A stretch of DNA of 64,000 nucleotides from Pogonophryne albipinna (lineage: Eukaryota; Chordata; Actinopteri; Perciformes; Artedidraconidae). The notes beneath the pieces are model-generated. The model was given only the letters and a program-made list of their open reading frames with translations. It had not been told where the DNA came from and did not search any database. Shown here piece by piece: positions 25,800 to 36,343 of this stretch. The position numbers and the translations under genes are program-made. Each line of letters starts with the position of its first letter. The first letter of the stretch is position 1. The DNA lies in the NCBI GenBank assembly GCA_028583405.1, contig CM053256.1, positions 676,424-740,423 on the forward strand. The letters run 5' to 3'.

Positions 25800-28700
25800 C
25801 AGCAGCAGGCCCAAAGGAAGGGACTGATCGTGGACACAGGTGCGTCGTCCCACATTATCAACGACAGGAACCGATTCAAGAACTTTGACAGCACCTTCGA
25901 GCCGGAGAGACACAGCATGGAGCTGGCAGACGGGAAGCGCACTTTCGGGTTGGCGCACGGGAGAGGAGACGCACAGGTATGCCTCATAGACAGTGAGGGG
26001 CGCCGGTGTACAGTGACGTTGAAGAACGCCCTCTACATACCCTCGTTCCCCCAAGAACTATTTTCTGTAAAATCTGCTACTGCAAATGGTGCCAAGGTGT
26101 TCTTCAATGAAGGTAACGATGTTCTTGTGGAGCCTGACGGTACGAGATTTAACATTGAGGTGTACAAGAGAATGTATTATCTACAAACAGAATGTAATGA
26201 AAATGATGTGTGTAATGTCAGTCATGATATTCAGACATGGCATGAGATCATGGGTCATTGTAATTACGAGGATATACTGAAGCTGCAGGCGGTAACAGTA
26301 GGCATGCACATTAACGGTGAAAAGCATAGACCTAACAAAGAATGTGATGTGTGTATAAAGGGAAAGTTCACTCAAACAAGGAACAGAGGTCCCACAGAAA
26401 AAGTAAAGACACCACTTGAGCTAGTTAACACAGATCTAGCCAGTCCAGTAAATAATGAGTCCATAGGTGGCTTTAAATATATGCAGTCTTTTCACAGATG
26501 TGTATACAGGGGCAGTGTTTGTTTACTTTCTCAAAGCAAAGAGTGACGCACTTCAGGCCACAGAGAAATTCCTTGCAGATGTAGCTCTGTATGGCAGCGT
26601 AACATTCCTGACGTCCGACAACGGAACAGAGTTTACAAATAGAGAGTTTCAGTCACTGCTGAGAAGGAACAAGATCAGACACGAGACGTCCTGTCCTTAA
26701 TCCCCGCACCAGAACGGGATAGCTGAGAGGGAAGGGCGCACTCTTTTCGAAAGGGCTAGGTGTAAGCTAATAGACGGTAACTTACCTAAGAGTCTATGGC
26801 ATTATGCGGTCCAAGAAGCAGCTTACACCAGAAATCGGTGTTTTAACAAGCACACGGGCACCACCCCATATACAGCACTGACAGGAAAAAGGTGTGATCT
26901 AGCCAGGATGCACAAGTTTGAGTCAGTGTGTTATGCTTACCAACAGGACAGAGGAAAACTCGAGTCCAGGTGTGAGAAAGGACTTTTTGTAGGGCATGAC
27001 AAGGGCACCCCCGCTTTTCTATTATCCCGGTAAGGGGAAAGTGCAAAAGCACAGGTTAGTAAAGTTTGTCACAAAGACAACATGTGAGAACGAGACACAG
27101 ACACAGGAGCCAGAGCTGGATTCCAGAGTAGGGTGTGAGAAAAGAGAGACGCCACAGCCTAGTGTACTGAGCACAGACATGCAGACAGACGGTCAACAGC
27201 CACCGGAGGAAGATGACGAGAAGCACCCTAGGGTGACGTCACGTGCCTCATGCAGTGGGAGATATCCCCCCCGGGAACATAAACCCCCAAAGCATCTGAA
27301 AGACTATGCCCAGAGAGAAAGTGACGAGGATGACAGTACACTTACCAGCATAGATTACTGCTACAGAGTAGTGAGTGGTGTACCTCAGACCTTTAAAGAG
27401 GCCATGATATCCCCTGAGTCAGGAAAATGGGAGAGAGCGATGGATGAGGAGATGAGGTCTCTGGAGGACAATCATACTTTTACTCTAACAAAGTTACCCG
27501 AGGGTAGACAGACAGTGGGAGGCAAGTGGGTGTACTCAATCAAGGAGGGTATTGAAGGGCACGACAGGTACATGGCCAGGTTTGTAGCTAAAGGCTACAG
27601 TCAGAGGGAAGGAATAGACTACGGTGAGACATTCTCCCCTACAGCTAATCTGACCAGTGTACGGGTAGTTATGCAGAAGGCAGCCGAAGACGACTTGAAT
27701 TTACACCAGATGGATGTGAAGACAGCCTACCTGCACGCACCCATTGATAGGGACATATATATGGAACAACCTGAAGGTTACGAGAAGAAAGGAGAGAAGC
27801 TAGTGTGCAAGCTAGAAAAATCCATTTACGGCCTGAAACAGTCTGGGCGAAATTGGAACGAGATGCTTCATACATGTCTAATTGAAGACCACTTCCCAGT
27901 AGACCCCTGTGTTTACACAAAGGAGTCAAAAGAGTCAGGAAAAGTGATAATTGTGATTTGGGTGGATGATTTGATCATCGCAGCAGACAACACTAGAAAC
28001 CTAGAGCAGGTGAAAGGTATGCTCTCCACCAGATTCAAGATGAAGGACCTGGGCAGGTTAAAACATTTTCTAGGCATGGACTTCGAACAGTCTGCCAGTT
28101 GTGTAAAAATATCCCAGAAGAGATATGTGGAAAAGATCCTGAATCGTTTTGACATGCAGGAGTGTAGAACTAGGGAAACACCATGTGATCAAAAGCTAGA
28201 CTACAATGAGGATGCACAAAAATTGACGGATGTAAAAATGTATAGAGACGCTGTAGGCAGCCTCATTTATTTGACAACATGTACTCGCCCTGACCTATGT
28301 TTTGTAGTGAGTAAGTTATCACAGCATTTTGCTGATCCCACAGAAGAGCACTGGATTACAGCAAAACATGTTTTCCGTTATCTTAAAGGTACAGCAGATA
28401 AACAGCTTTGTTTCAGGAAGAGCAGCGAGGGCTTAGGGCTTCAAGCCTATAGTGGCAGACGCCACAGACAGGAGAAGTACCACAGGGTATTGTGTGAGTG
28501 TGGGTACAGACAGCTCACTGGTTTCATGGAAAACAAAGAAACAGCCCACAGTGGCACTATCAACTTGTGAAGCCGAATATATGGCTCTAGCCTTGACAAT
28601 ACAGGAATGTATTTATCTGGAACAACTGCTCGAAGGAATGGATACCTATGTATATAAGAAAACTGTTGTTTATGAAGACAACCAGGGAACCATTGCACTT

Positions 28701-28892
28701 GCCAGAAACCCTGTGTGCCGACAGAGGTGTAAACATGTGGATATAAAATATCACTTCATTAGATCTGTCATCAGAGAAGAAAAGATGACACTGGTTTACT
28801 GTCCTACAGATGACATGGTTGCAGATGCTATGACAAAGCCTGTCTCCAAACTGAAATTGAAAAAATGTGCAGGGGTCATGTTCGGTGTGTAA
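25800..28892 (+). pseudogene. Copia pol remnant (protease, integrase, RT, RNase H)
   Basis: Domains in order are these. Aspartic protease DTGASSH is at about 25833. The integrase zinc-binding region is H...H with C..C at about 26236-26360 (WHEIMGHCNY, CDVCIKGK). The integrase core has NTDLAS and, after a frameshift near 26480-26510, TSDNGTEF. Reverse transcriptase spans about 27440-28100 with DVKTAYLHAP, IYGLKQSGRNW and the catalytic VDD (IWVDDLIIA). RNase H spans about 28450-28850 with STCEAEYMAL and EDNQGTIAL. Breaks: the frameshift near 26500, a TAA at 26698-26700, a frameshift near 27000 and another near 28450. The final stop is at 28890-28892. Confidence 0.9.
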
Positions 28893-28997
28893 AATATTGC
28901 CTATTATGTAATATTGACTGCCATGTTCTTTTGATGTTTTGAACTGTTATTTTTATTGGAAAAGTTGTACAGTATACACGTCATTCATAAGTGGGAG

Positions 28998-29279
28998 TGT
29001 TAAGTGTAAGTATTAATATGTCTGCATGTAACTGCACTATAACTGTTCCACAGTAAGAGGGCGTTATAGGCGTAAGGAGGCGCAGCTATTGTAGCTGACG
29101 TCAGGTATCAGGTATAAGGGATTGTTCCCTCCCCTTCTCTCTCTCTCTCTCTCTCTAGCTCTCATGGAGAGCAGGTCAAGTGGTGCAATGCACATATGAA
29201 AATAAACCACGCCAGTTAAGGCTAAAGAAGACCTCGTCGTCATGACCAGTTTATTGCTATACATGTGACTCTGTCAACA
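28998..29279 (+). repeat. Copia 3' LTR
   Basis: An intact 282-bp LTR, TGTTAAGTG...GTCAACA, preceded by the purine-rich GTGGGAG and followed by the target duplication CTCAG. It contains a (CT)n tract (about 29136-29157) and an AATAAA word (about 29200) that may serve as polyadenylation signal. Confidence 0.93.
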
Positions 29280-29284
29280 CTCAG

Positions 29285-29375
29285 CATTGAATCAAAACGC
29301 ACTAAAGCTGTTGATCTTAATAAGTTTGTGAGGCGTTTTGCTGATCAAGATGGTCATCGCCACATTCAGCTGTAA
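29285..29375 (+). pseudogene. hAT transposase C-terminal remnant, part after the copia insertion
   Basis: It continues the frame of the piece ending at 23335 as IESKRTKAVDLNKFVRRFAD and a few more residues to a TAA at 29373-29375. The position of the stop matches the end of ZMYM1-like hAT transposases. Both pieces remain in frame across the copia insertion point if one TSD copy is ignored. Confidence 0.65.
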
Positions 29376-30250
29376 TAGGCAACTTGATGCTCTGCTCACG
29401 GATGAGTCGATGAGAATAATAAACAGTTAAGATGATGACCTTACGTGTGTATAATATTTTTCTTCTTTGTGGGGTTCTGCCCCCAAAAACTGTTTCAAGT
29501 CCTGAGAAAGTCAAATAAGACGGTGTGTAAAACTTCACTGCCCAGCCAAAAAAAAGTAACCACTTTGATTTAACTAGGCCAGTAGGTAAGGACTTTCCAC
29601 TGGATAATAACTGCAGCGATGTTTATGTTTTAGCTGAATACACGTTTTCTAACCCTAACTGATGCAGTTAGTCACTTCTTTAATGTTTGTTCTTTCTGAT
29701 GTAAAGTCAAGGTTGTAACTGTTTGCAATGAAGTTGTGGGGCGCTGAACTGTTCCTTTGATTCTTTTGATATATGATAGTAATTACTTGTCTTTCAAATT
29801 TGAAGGAGGGTGAGCAAGCATCTTGAGGAACATTCATCATTAACTCCTCCAAAAAATATAGTTTATTTAATAATAACACTGAATATGTGAATCATAACAG
29901 TGATTGACAGCTGATAGGAATAATATGATTGTTAATATTATCATATTCATACAGACAAACATCGATGAGACAGTTAATTAATGTACTTATTGCAGCAGTC
30001 TGCATAGATTTGGTTCCCCTGCTGGTCTAAGAGTGAAACAAACTCATTCAGTTATTGTTCCGTTAAAATTCATTAAATCATGTCTGCCACCTTATATATT
30101 TCTATGTAAGGCTTTACTGATGTGCCACAATAATGTCACCTTTGTTATTGAGTTAAAATATCAATATTGTGGCTTTCCAAGTTAACATTGATTGATATGA
30201 CTGCGATTAAATCAGCATACTTCTGCCAGGGGATGCCACCCCTGAAATTC
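29376..30250. other. Non-coding sequence between hAT transposase end and hAT right terminus
   Basis: AT-rich sequence, probably the hAT 3' region. No gene is seen. Confidence 0.5.
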
Positions 30251-30873
30251 TCCTGCCACCCCATGAATATTTTTCTAGATCCGCCCCTGCGCACGGACCA
30301 ATTTCCAATTCTTTGGCGGAAATCGCGCTCCATTTAAGGCGGGGCCTCTCATATGACGCACACTTGTTAGCCTGTTCCACCATTCTTCGTTTTCCGAGGC
30401 TAGGAAGGATTCTTGCCTCGCTTCTGAAGCAAGTGACTCGAAGGGAAGCGTCCTCGACATTGAGAAACACCCACACACTGGCGGAGGCCTCTGAGGCTGT
30501 ACGTTTAGCTGTTAAAGAAAAGCACTTTGCGCTGCGGCCCACTCACCCATAATGCTGACCCATTTACCTTTTAACGTGACGTCAGTACACGCTGCTCTGT
30601 TTTAAGCGCACTTACAGGCACATATTATATGTAAGAGGAGGAGGATGAGTAGGAGGAGCTGATGACCTTGAATGGCCCCCATAGATTTTTTATGTCGTGT
30701 GAGACATTTAAAGTGGGAAAAACATGAGACACGAAACCACTTCAAAACGCAGCCCCATACAAAAGCAAACTAAATGATTGAAAATGTAAAATCAACTTAC
30801 TTTCTTCAGGAGTTTTATTCAGAGTAAAGTTATAAAGGTTCATATTTTCCTTTCATCAATAGTAAAAACTTAA

Positions 30874-32191
30874 AGGTCCCCTATTATACTGTTTTCATCA
30901 ATATATTATAGCTCTCAGATATATACAAAACATGTCTCTGAAGTGTTTGGCTCCAAACACCAAACAGGTCATTGCAGCATTACCCATAATCCCCTCTGTT
31001 TCAGCCCTGTTTCCAAAGTGCTGAATCTCTGTCTGTTACTTAGATGAAAATCAGGAGCCCCTCCCCACGCCCCTCTGAGAGAGATTTGGTTAAAAAGAAC
31101 ACAATGGTGCTCTAGGAGGAGATTCAGGTGATAAGGGGGGGGGGTTACCTTGGTTGGTGATTGGCTAATGGTTACACAAGCCAAAACATCGTTATGACAT
31201 CACAAAGTGGCCAAAATCTGATCAGCTCATTTTCAGACAGATTTTTATAGAAATGGATCAGGACAAAAAGAGAGAGAATCTTTTTTCCTGAAACTTTCAG
31301 AGTCTCTTTCCACAGAGGGGACACATGTTGATGTAGAAGAGACATGAAGAAGATGGGACATATGTTGATGTAGAAGAGACATGAAGAAGAGGGGACACAT
31401 GTTGATGTAGAAGAGACATGAAGAAGAGGGGACACATGTTGATGTAGAAGAGACATGAAGAAGTGGGGACACATGTTGATGTAGAAGAGACATGAAGAAG
31501 AGGGGACACATGTTGATGTAGAAGAGACATGAAGAAGAGGGGACACATGTTGATGTAGAAGAGACATGAAGAAGAGGGGACACATGTTAATGTAGAAGAG
31601 ACATGAAGAAGAGGGGACACATGTTGATGTAGAAGAGACATGAAGAAGAGGGGACACATGTTGATGTAGAAGAGACATGAAGAAGAGGGGACACATGTTG
31701 ATGTAGAAGAGACATGAAGAAGAGGGGACACATCTTGATGTAGAAGAGACATGAAGAAGTGGGGACACATGTTGATGTAGAAGAGACATGAAGAAGAGGG
31801 GACACATGTTGATGTAGAAGAGACATGAAGAAGAGCGGACACATGTTGATGTAGAAGAGACATGAAGAAGAGGGGACACATGTTGATGTAGAAGAGACAT
31901 GAAGAAGTGGGGACACATGTTGATGTAGAAGAGACATGAAGAAGAGGGGACACATGTTGATGTAGAAGAGACATGAAGAAGAGCGGACACATGTTGATGT
32001 AGAAGAGACATGAAGAAGAGGGGACACATGTTGATGTAGAAGAGACATGAAGAAGAGGGGACACATGTTGATGTAGAAGAGACATGAAGAAGAGGGGACA
32101 CATGTTGATGTAGAAGAGACATGAAGAAGAGGGGACACATGTTGATGTAGAGGAGACATGAAGAAGTGGATTTTGCATAGTAGGTGCCCTT
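30874..32191. mobile_element. TTAA-type non-autonomous transposon with expanded interior
   Basis: The left end AGGTCCCCTATTATAC follows TTAA (30870-30873). The right end GCATAGTAGGTGCCCTT is its imperfect complement. This AAAGGTCCCNTATTATGC-type end is a common fish repeat. The left third contains a CCAAT-like GTGATTGGCTAATGG, and the right two thirds are the 37-bp tandem array. The right-hand TTAA is degraded. No transposase is present. Confidence 0.7.
31315..32167. repeat. 37-bp minisatellite, 23 copies
   Basis: The unit is GAGGGGACACATGTTGATGT followed by AGAAGAGACATGAAGAA. I count 23 copies with only scattered single-base changes (for example CATCTTGATG, TTAATG, AAGTGGGG, AAGAGCGG). The unit lacks stop codons on the minus strand in all frames. 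As 37 is not a multiple of three, all three minus frames stay open for about 850 bp. These long frames are repeat artefacts, not genes. Confidence 0.96.
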
Positions 32192-32844
32192 CTTTTTCAA
32201 TAGTACTTAAAACAGTACAGTTTATTTGCGGCCCATTATGTTTCAAAGATGAAATGACATTTTGAATATAAATGTTTTATTGTCTGTATGGAAATAAAAC
32301 ATTCTTAGATTGACATTTAAGATTGTTTTTGTCCACAGGAAATATATAATATTCTCTAGTCACACTTATAAAACAAGTGATTAAGCTTTACAGGACAAAG
32401 AGACAGAAAGCACATCAGTTTTATCTTTCACTTAAACGTTTATGAGAAACTTTACTAGCTTCAACAATTCTTTAAGAACGTAATCAACAAAGGGACGCTA
32501 ATATGTTGAGTTTTTGCTTTCAGTCCTACTACAGACAGACACATTCTTCATTTGTTCCACAGCGGGTAAATGACAGCAAAGGTACAGTGCAGATAAAAGG
32601 CAAACAGAATAACACACAAGTTAGTGGACACATACAAGTATTGAACTAGCAGAATGCAATATCTTTAATAAACTGTAAAAGTGTGTTCCACATAACAGTG
32701 TTAACGCACAGACATTTTTTTCATGGTCAATTTCAAAGACGTGAGTAGGGGTCAAGAGGGGGATACAGCTTTATTTTAAGGGCTAATCGCTGAAAAATGT
32801 TGAAAATAGGATTCACTGACACAGAAGCTGCTGTGCTCCCAAAA

Positions 32845-32845
<1 letters not shown>
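32192..32845. other. AT-rich spacer
   Basis: Nothing recognisable: AT-rich sequence without supported genes. Confidence 0.6.
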
Positions 32846-32940
<95 letters not shown>

Positions 32941-32942
32941 TG
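32846..32942. repeat. (TG)n microsatellite, left part of a split array
   Basis: About 90 bp of TG ending TGCGCGTG directly at the hAT-like terminus. The array resumes at 33947. Confidence 0.9.
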
Positions 32943-33946
32943 CAGGGACGTGCACAGGTACGGGCTAATGTTGCCAGGGTAATGGCCCTTTTGCCATTTT
33001 TGGCTGACCTGCCCCTCTGGAGAGAACAAGAGGTTTATGTGTTTTCTGTTGTGGCCGAATAAACATGATAAGCCCACAATTAGTATTGTAGCGTCTCGCT
33101 GTGATAAAACACACCTTGTCAGCGCTGTCACGTGACTTTGTTTACAATCTGACAGATGAAAGCAAAGGACAGCCCTCCGGCCTCATATGGCTATGGTGAT
33201 CATACCAAATGCCCACCTGGCTTTGGTGGCAAATCCCCGGGTCAATCTGTCCCCGGAAATGTCCCCGTTTTTAAATATGCTTAAATTGATTTTGAGTTTT
33301 CTCATGGCAGTTAGAGTAGGGGACAAACCAGGGGACTTTACTTCCTCTTGACACCGTCGGTTATTTACACCAAAACAATCTAAATAGGCTATACTTGTTA
33401 TTGTGCTTCTGTCTTTCCGTGTCTTTTCATCTGCTCCGTAAACTCACTCAACGGGGCCGCTCTCTTTTCTTGATCGCCCTCTCATGGAGAACACTTCACT
33501 GTCCCGCTTCATTGTAGGATTTCTGCCATGTCTCTACTTTAGTTTGACCATCTCTGTTATTAAGTTATGGAATACTAAATAAATAAGTAATTAGATACCT
33601 TACCATTACTGCGCTCATAAAGAATGAAAAGAATAAGAATAATGCGTATTGAACTGGTTTAATTAATTAGTGAGTTTATTTAAGAAAATTACTTAGAAGC
33701 CCTATTTTATCAGTATGTCTGCACAGAAGTTACAATGGTCAAACTAGCCTACATTAAAACAGAATTGTCCCCATTTTTTCTTTAATAGTTAGTAACATTA
33801 GATATTTTAATGAGATATGGACCGCAAAACAAAAGATTTCCCTGGATTTCATTTAGAAAAAAAATCAAAAGGTCTTATGTTTTTTTCGGGGGGGGGGGCA
33901 CGGCCCTTTTTCTAGTTTAGAGCAATAGCCCCTCCAAATGTCCCTG
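32943..33946. mobile_element. hAT-like non-autonomous element inserted in a TG array
   Basis: The 1004-bp element starts CAGGGACGTGCACAGG and ends CCTCCAAATGTCCCTG (complement CAGGGACATTTGGAGG), i.e. short CAGGGAC terminal repeats of hAT type. It is flanked on both sides by TG repeat. Any 8-bp target duplication would be TG repeat and cannot be separated from the array. The interior is non-coding, with a poly-G run at about 33890-33898. Confidence 0.7.
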
Positions 33947-34020
33947 TGTGTGTGTGTGTGTGTGTGTGCGTGTGCGTGTATGCGCGCGTGTGTGCGCGCG
34001 TGTGTGTGCGTGTGCGCGCA
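33947..34020. repeat. (TG)n array with CG interruptions, right part of a split array
   Basis: TG repeat with many CGCG and GCGT interruptions up to GTGCGCGCAG at 34020. Confidence 0.85.
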
Positions 34021-34254
34021 GAGATTGCTGTCCCGTCTGTCTCTTCCAGGTGCTCCATTCACAGCAGAGAGAGAGACCACAGGAACCACTGCTCTCTCAC
34101 CTGAGCCACATCTCTGCTTCCTGATCGCCTGCGTTCGCAGAAACCTGCTCACCTCCGCCTCTCTGCTCCACATTACACCACAACCTGTGCATTATGCAAA
34201 CACTGCACAGCAATGAGCCTACATGTGAATGCACACACACATAGACACTCCCAC

Positions 34255-35155
34255 ACTGTGTAACCAAGTACATGTGCATACTCTACTTAAGTAAAAATGT
34301 ACTTCCATGTAATGCTCCTTTATGCTTTTACTTCTCTGTATTTTGGAGGCAGTTATTGTACAGCTTGCAAATGTAGGTTATTATTCAGAAGCACCAATTT
34401 ACTGCAAGTGTTTTGCACTTAGCTTTGTTGGAGTAGTCTGTGATTTAAGATGTGCATTGCCCAAACTACCCTGCAGCTCTTTTGTATAAGATAGATAAAG
34501 CCTTTGTATCTTTGAAAATGTTAAACTAAATGCTAAATGGTAATATATTATTAAAGGTTAAGCTATGCCGCAGTATGAAGTCATTAAAATGAGATATAGC
34601 AACTGCAACATAGAAGTGATGAACACACTAATAAATCACTAAGTATAATATAATACATTAATATATGATTATATCTTGGTGTTTCTGGTTAATGAGAATT
34701 TTTACTTATGATTTATTTTGTTCATATTATATTTTTTGAATTGATCTTTTATTCACATTTTACTTTAACGTTGTATATTCCTTTAAATATAGGTACTCTA
34801 TTTTTATATTATACTTTAACTTATTATATTTATATAAACACATTTATTTTCTTTTATTATATATTTATTGTATTTATCTTGTCGTATTTTTTATTTGACT
34901 TCATTCTATTAATTTTTTTATTGCACATTCCATCCATGTTTTTTAAATATTTGTATCTCTTTTTTTACTGTTTCTTTTATTTAACTGTATTCATAAAGGA
35001 AGCAACCATCCTGCGACCCAGCGTTCCTTAGGATAGATAACGTTTTCTGACTCTGATTATGTTTCTGGTGCTAATATTTGTATTCATACAGAGTATTTTG
35101 ACACTTTGGTATTGCTACTTCCACTTAAGGTAAAGAGTACTTCTTCCACCTCTGC
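34255..35155. repeat. Degenerate dispersed repeat (GGTGGAAGAAGTACTC family)
   Basis: The left part (CAAGTACATGTGCATACTCT, CTTAAGTAAAAATGTACTT) and right part (complement of AGAGGTGGAAGAAGTACTCT at 35133-35152, and AATACTCTGTATG) are the halves of a common fish interspersed element rich in AAGTA words. The middle (34700-35000) is extremely AT-rich and unrelated. Further fragments are at 37333-37470 and 40290-40620. Family name not certain. Confidence 0.45.
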
Positions 35156-35808
35156 ACACACGGTTGCCTCCTCCCCGAGTTGGTACAGTGACATGCGGAG
35201 GCCTGCTAGTAACTTCACCACATCCTCCACCGTACGGAGAAGAGCTGCACCACACACACACAGAGAGGCACTTTCACAGCGACACACACTTTTACACCAT
35301 GCACAGACGAGTGTGAGTGCATTGATGTGGTTTGTTTGAAACTCTCGTACTTGTATTTCCTTTCCTCCTTCCTTCCCGCCAATCTCTCTCTGTTCTACCA
35401 AAAATAAATCTCATGTTATTTCTTCTGCTCATGGACTGGCCTGCACTTATATATACAGGGGACTAAAATGTCTGAGACTTATCTGATGTGTAAAAGGTGA
35501 ATGAATATAAATTGCTTTACTCAGACATTTCACATTAAATGTCTCCCCCTGTTGTTGGAATACTGAACTGCATACTATAAAGCTTAGATAAGTCAACTGT
35601 ATTGAACCCAACTTGTTTTTTTATAGCAACATTTTCACAAAGCATTGCACCAGTTAAAATATAACGAAACATGTATCAGTTAATACAAAACATATTAGGA
35701 CATTCCTTTTTATAATAGTTATTTTAGGAAAAATGTATTTCTGCAAATTAAATCTTAGGAAAATGTGGGTTACAAACATTTATTTGAAGAGAAAAGTAGC
35801 CTTTAGGG

Positions 35809-36335
35809 CACATGTGTCAAACTCAAGGCCCGGGGGCCAAATCAGGCCCTTGGTGGATTTAATTTCGGCCCGCAGGATAATTTCTAATTACTAGCTCAGC
35901 TCAGAGCCTGACCCCAAACATTGATGAACTTGCCCCCAAGATGAGATGCCAAGTATCTGGCTTGAACTAGCATCACAGAGCAGCACACTGAGTTTAATGG
36001 ATGTTTCCTTTTTCTTGAGGCAACAGGGCATGTTTGGTTTTTTCTTTGAGGGAAATAGTTTTTTTGAAGCTGTTGTTGGCCTGTGGAAAAATGTAATCAT
36101 AAGAAATGACTCCGGAAACGCTGCAGATAGAGCCATAAGAAATGAATGCAACTGATTATTTAATGTTTAATGTTGTTTTTATAGGCAATAATTTACGCTT
36201 TGTTAGTTCCAGGTTTAATATGTGCAATAAGTTCATTTCAATACGTTCTGCAATAAACATTGAACCAGTCCGGCCCTCGACTAGTACCCATTTTTTTTAT
36301 TTTGACCCACTGTGTATTTGAGTTTGACACCCCTG
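35809..36335. mobile_element. Non-autonomous hAT element with 8-bp target duplication
   Basis: The 527-bp element has ends CACATGTGTCAAACTCAAGG and (complement) CAGGGGTGTCAAACTCAAAT. The 8-bp target duplication CTTTAGGG is perfect at 35801-35808 and 36336-36343. The GTGTCAAACTCA termini and 8-bp duplication are typical of hAT (Charlie-like) elements. No transposase. Confidence 0.85.
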
Positions 36336-36343
36336 CTTTAGGG

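Larger units (their letters stand above)
23336..29279 (+). mobile_element. Ty1/copia-type LTR retrotransposon, defective
   Basis: Two LTRs of about 280 bp, both TGTTAAG...CAACA, flank gag-pol remains. The 5-bp target duplication CTCAG is intact on both sides (23331-23335 and 29280-29284). The pol domains are in the copia order (integrase before reverse transcriptase). A primer-binding site follows the 5' LTR, and a short purine tract (GTGGGAG) precedes the 3' LTR. The 5' LTR is itself interrupted near its first bases by a TTAA-type transposon. Several stops and frameshifts make the element non-functional. The copia subgroup (for example GalEa or Hydra types known in fish) was not resolved. 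Confidence 0.93.
22021..30290 (+). mobile_element. Decayed hAT transposon interrupted by copia
   Basis: The left side (GCGGTTCTACGGGGTGGCAG at about 22022) resembles the complement of the right end (CCACCCC..CTAGATCCGCCCCTG, about 30255-30290). The right terminus matches the CAGNGGCGG type of hAT end. Another hAT-like start, CAGTGGCGGCATCAGGG, is at about 22315, so more than one related element may be present. A hAT transposase C-terminus is split on both sides of the copia insertion, supporting the assignment. Most of the transposase gene is missing. Confidence 0.5.
21821..30472. mobile_element. Outer inverted-repeat pair enclosing nested elements
   Basis: GGGTGTTTCTCAATGTCGAG at 21821-21840 (extending to 21842) is matched perfectly in complement at 30451-30472. 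The flanking sequences share family character but not close identity. These look like the two ends of one older non-autonomous element whose interior was split by later insertions (hAT, copia and TTAA-type elements). An alternative is two separate relatives in opposite orientation. Confidence 0.5.

Noticed and set aside
31315..32167. CRISPR-like array
   Set aside because: Units are directly tandem without unique spacers, in a vertebrate genome; it is a minisatellite.
31172..32200. Frames of 219-342 residues on the minus strand (repeating LLHQHVSP / CVPSSSC units)
   Set aside because: They arise only because the 37-bp minisatellite unit lacks minus-strand stops; all three frames are open and the peptide is the repeat.
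34708..35031. 107-residue Phe/Ile/Tyr-rich frame
   Set aside because: Extremely AT-rich DNA translates to hydrophobic residues by chance; it lies between halves of a dispersed repeat.
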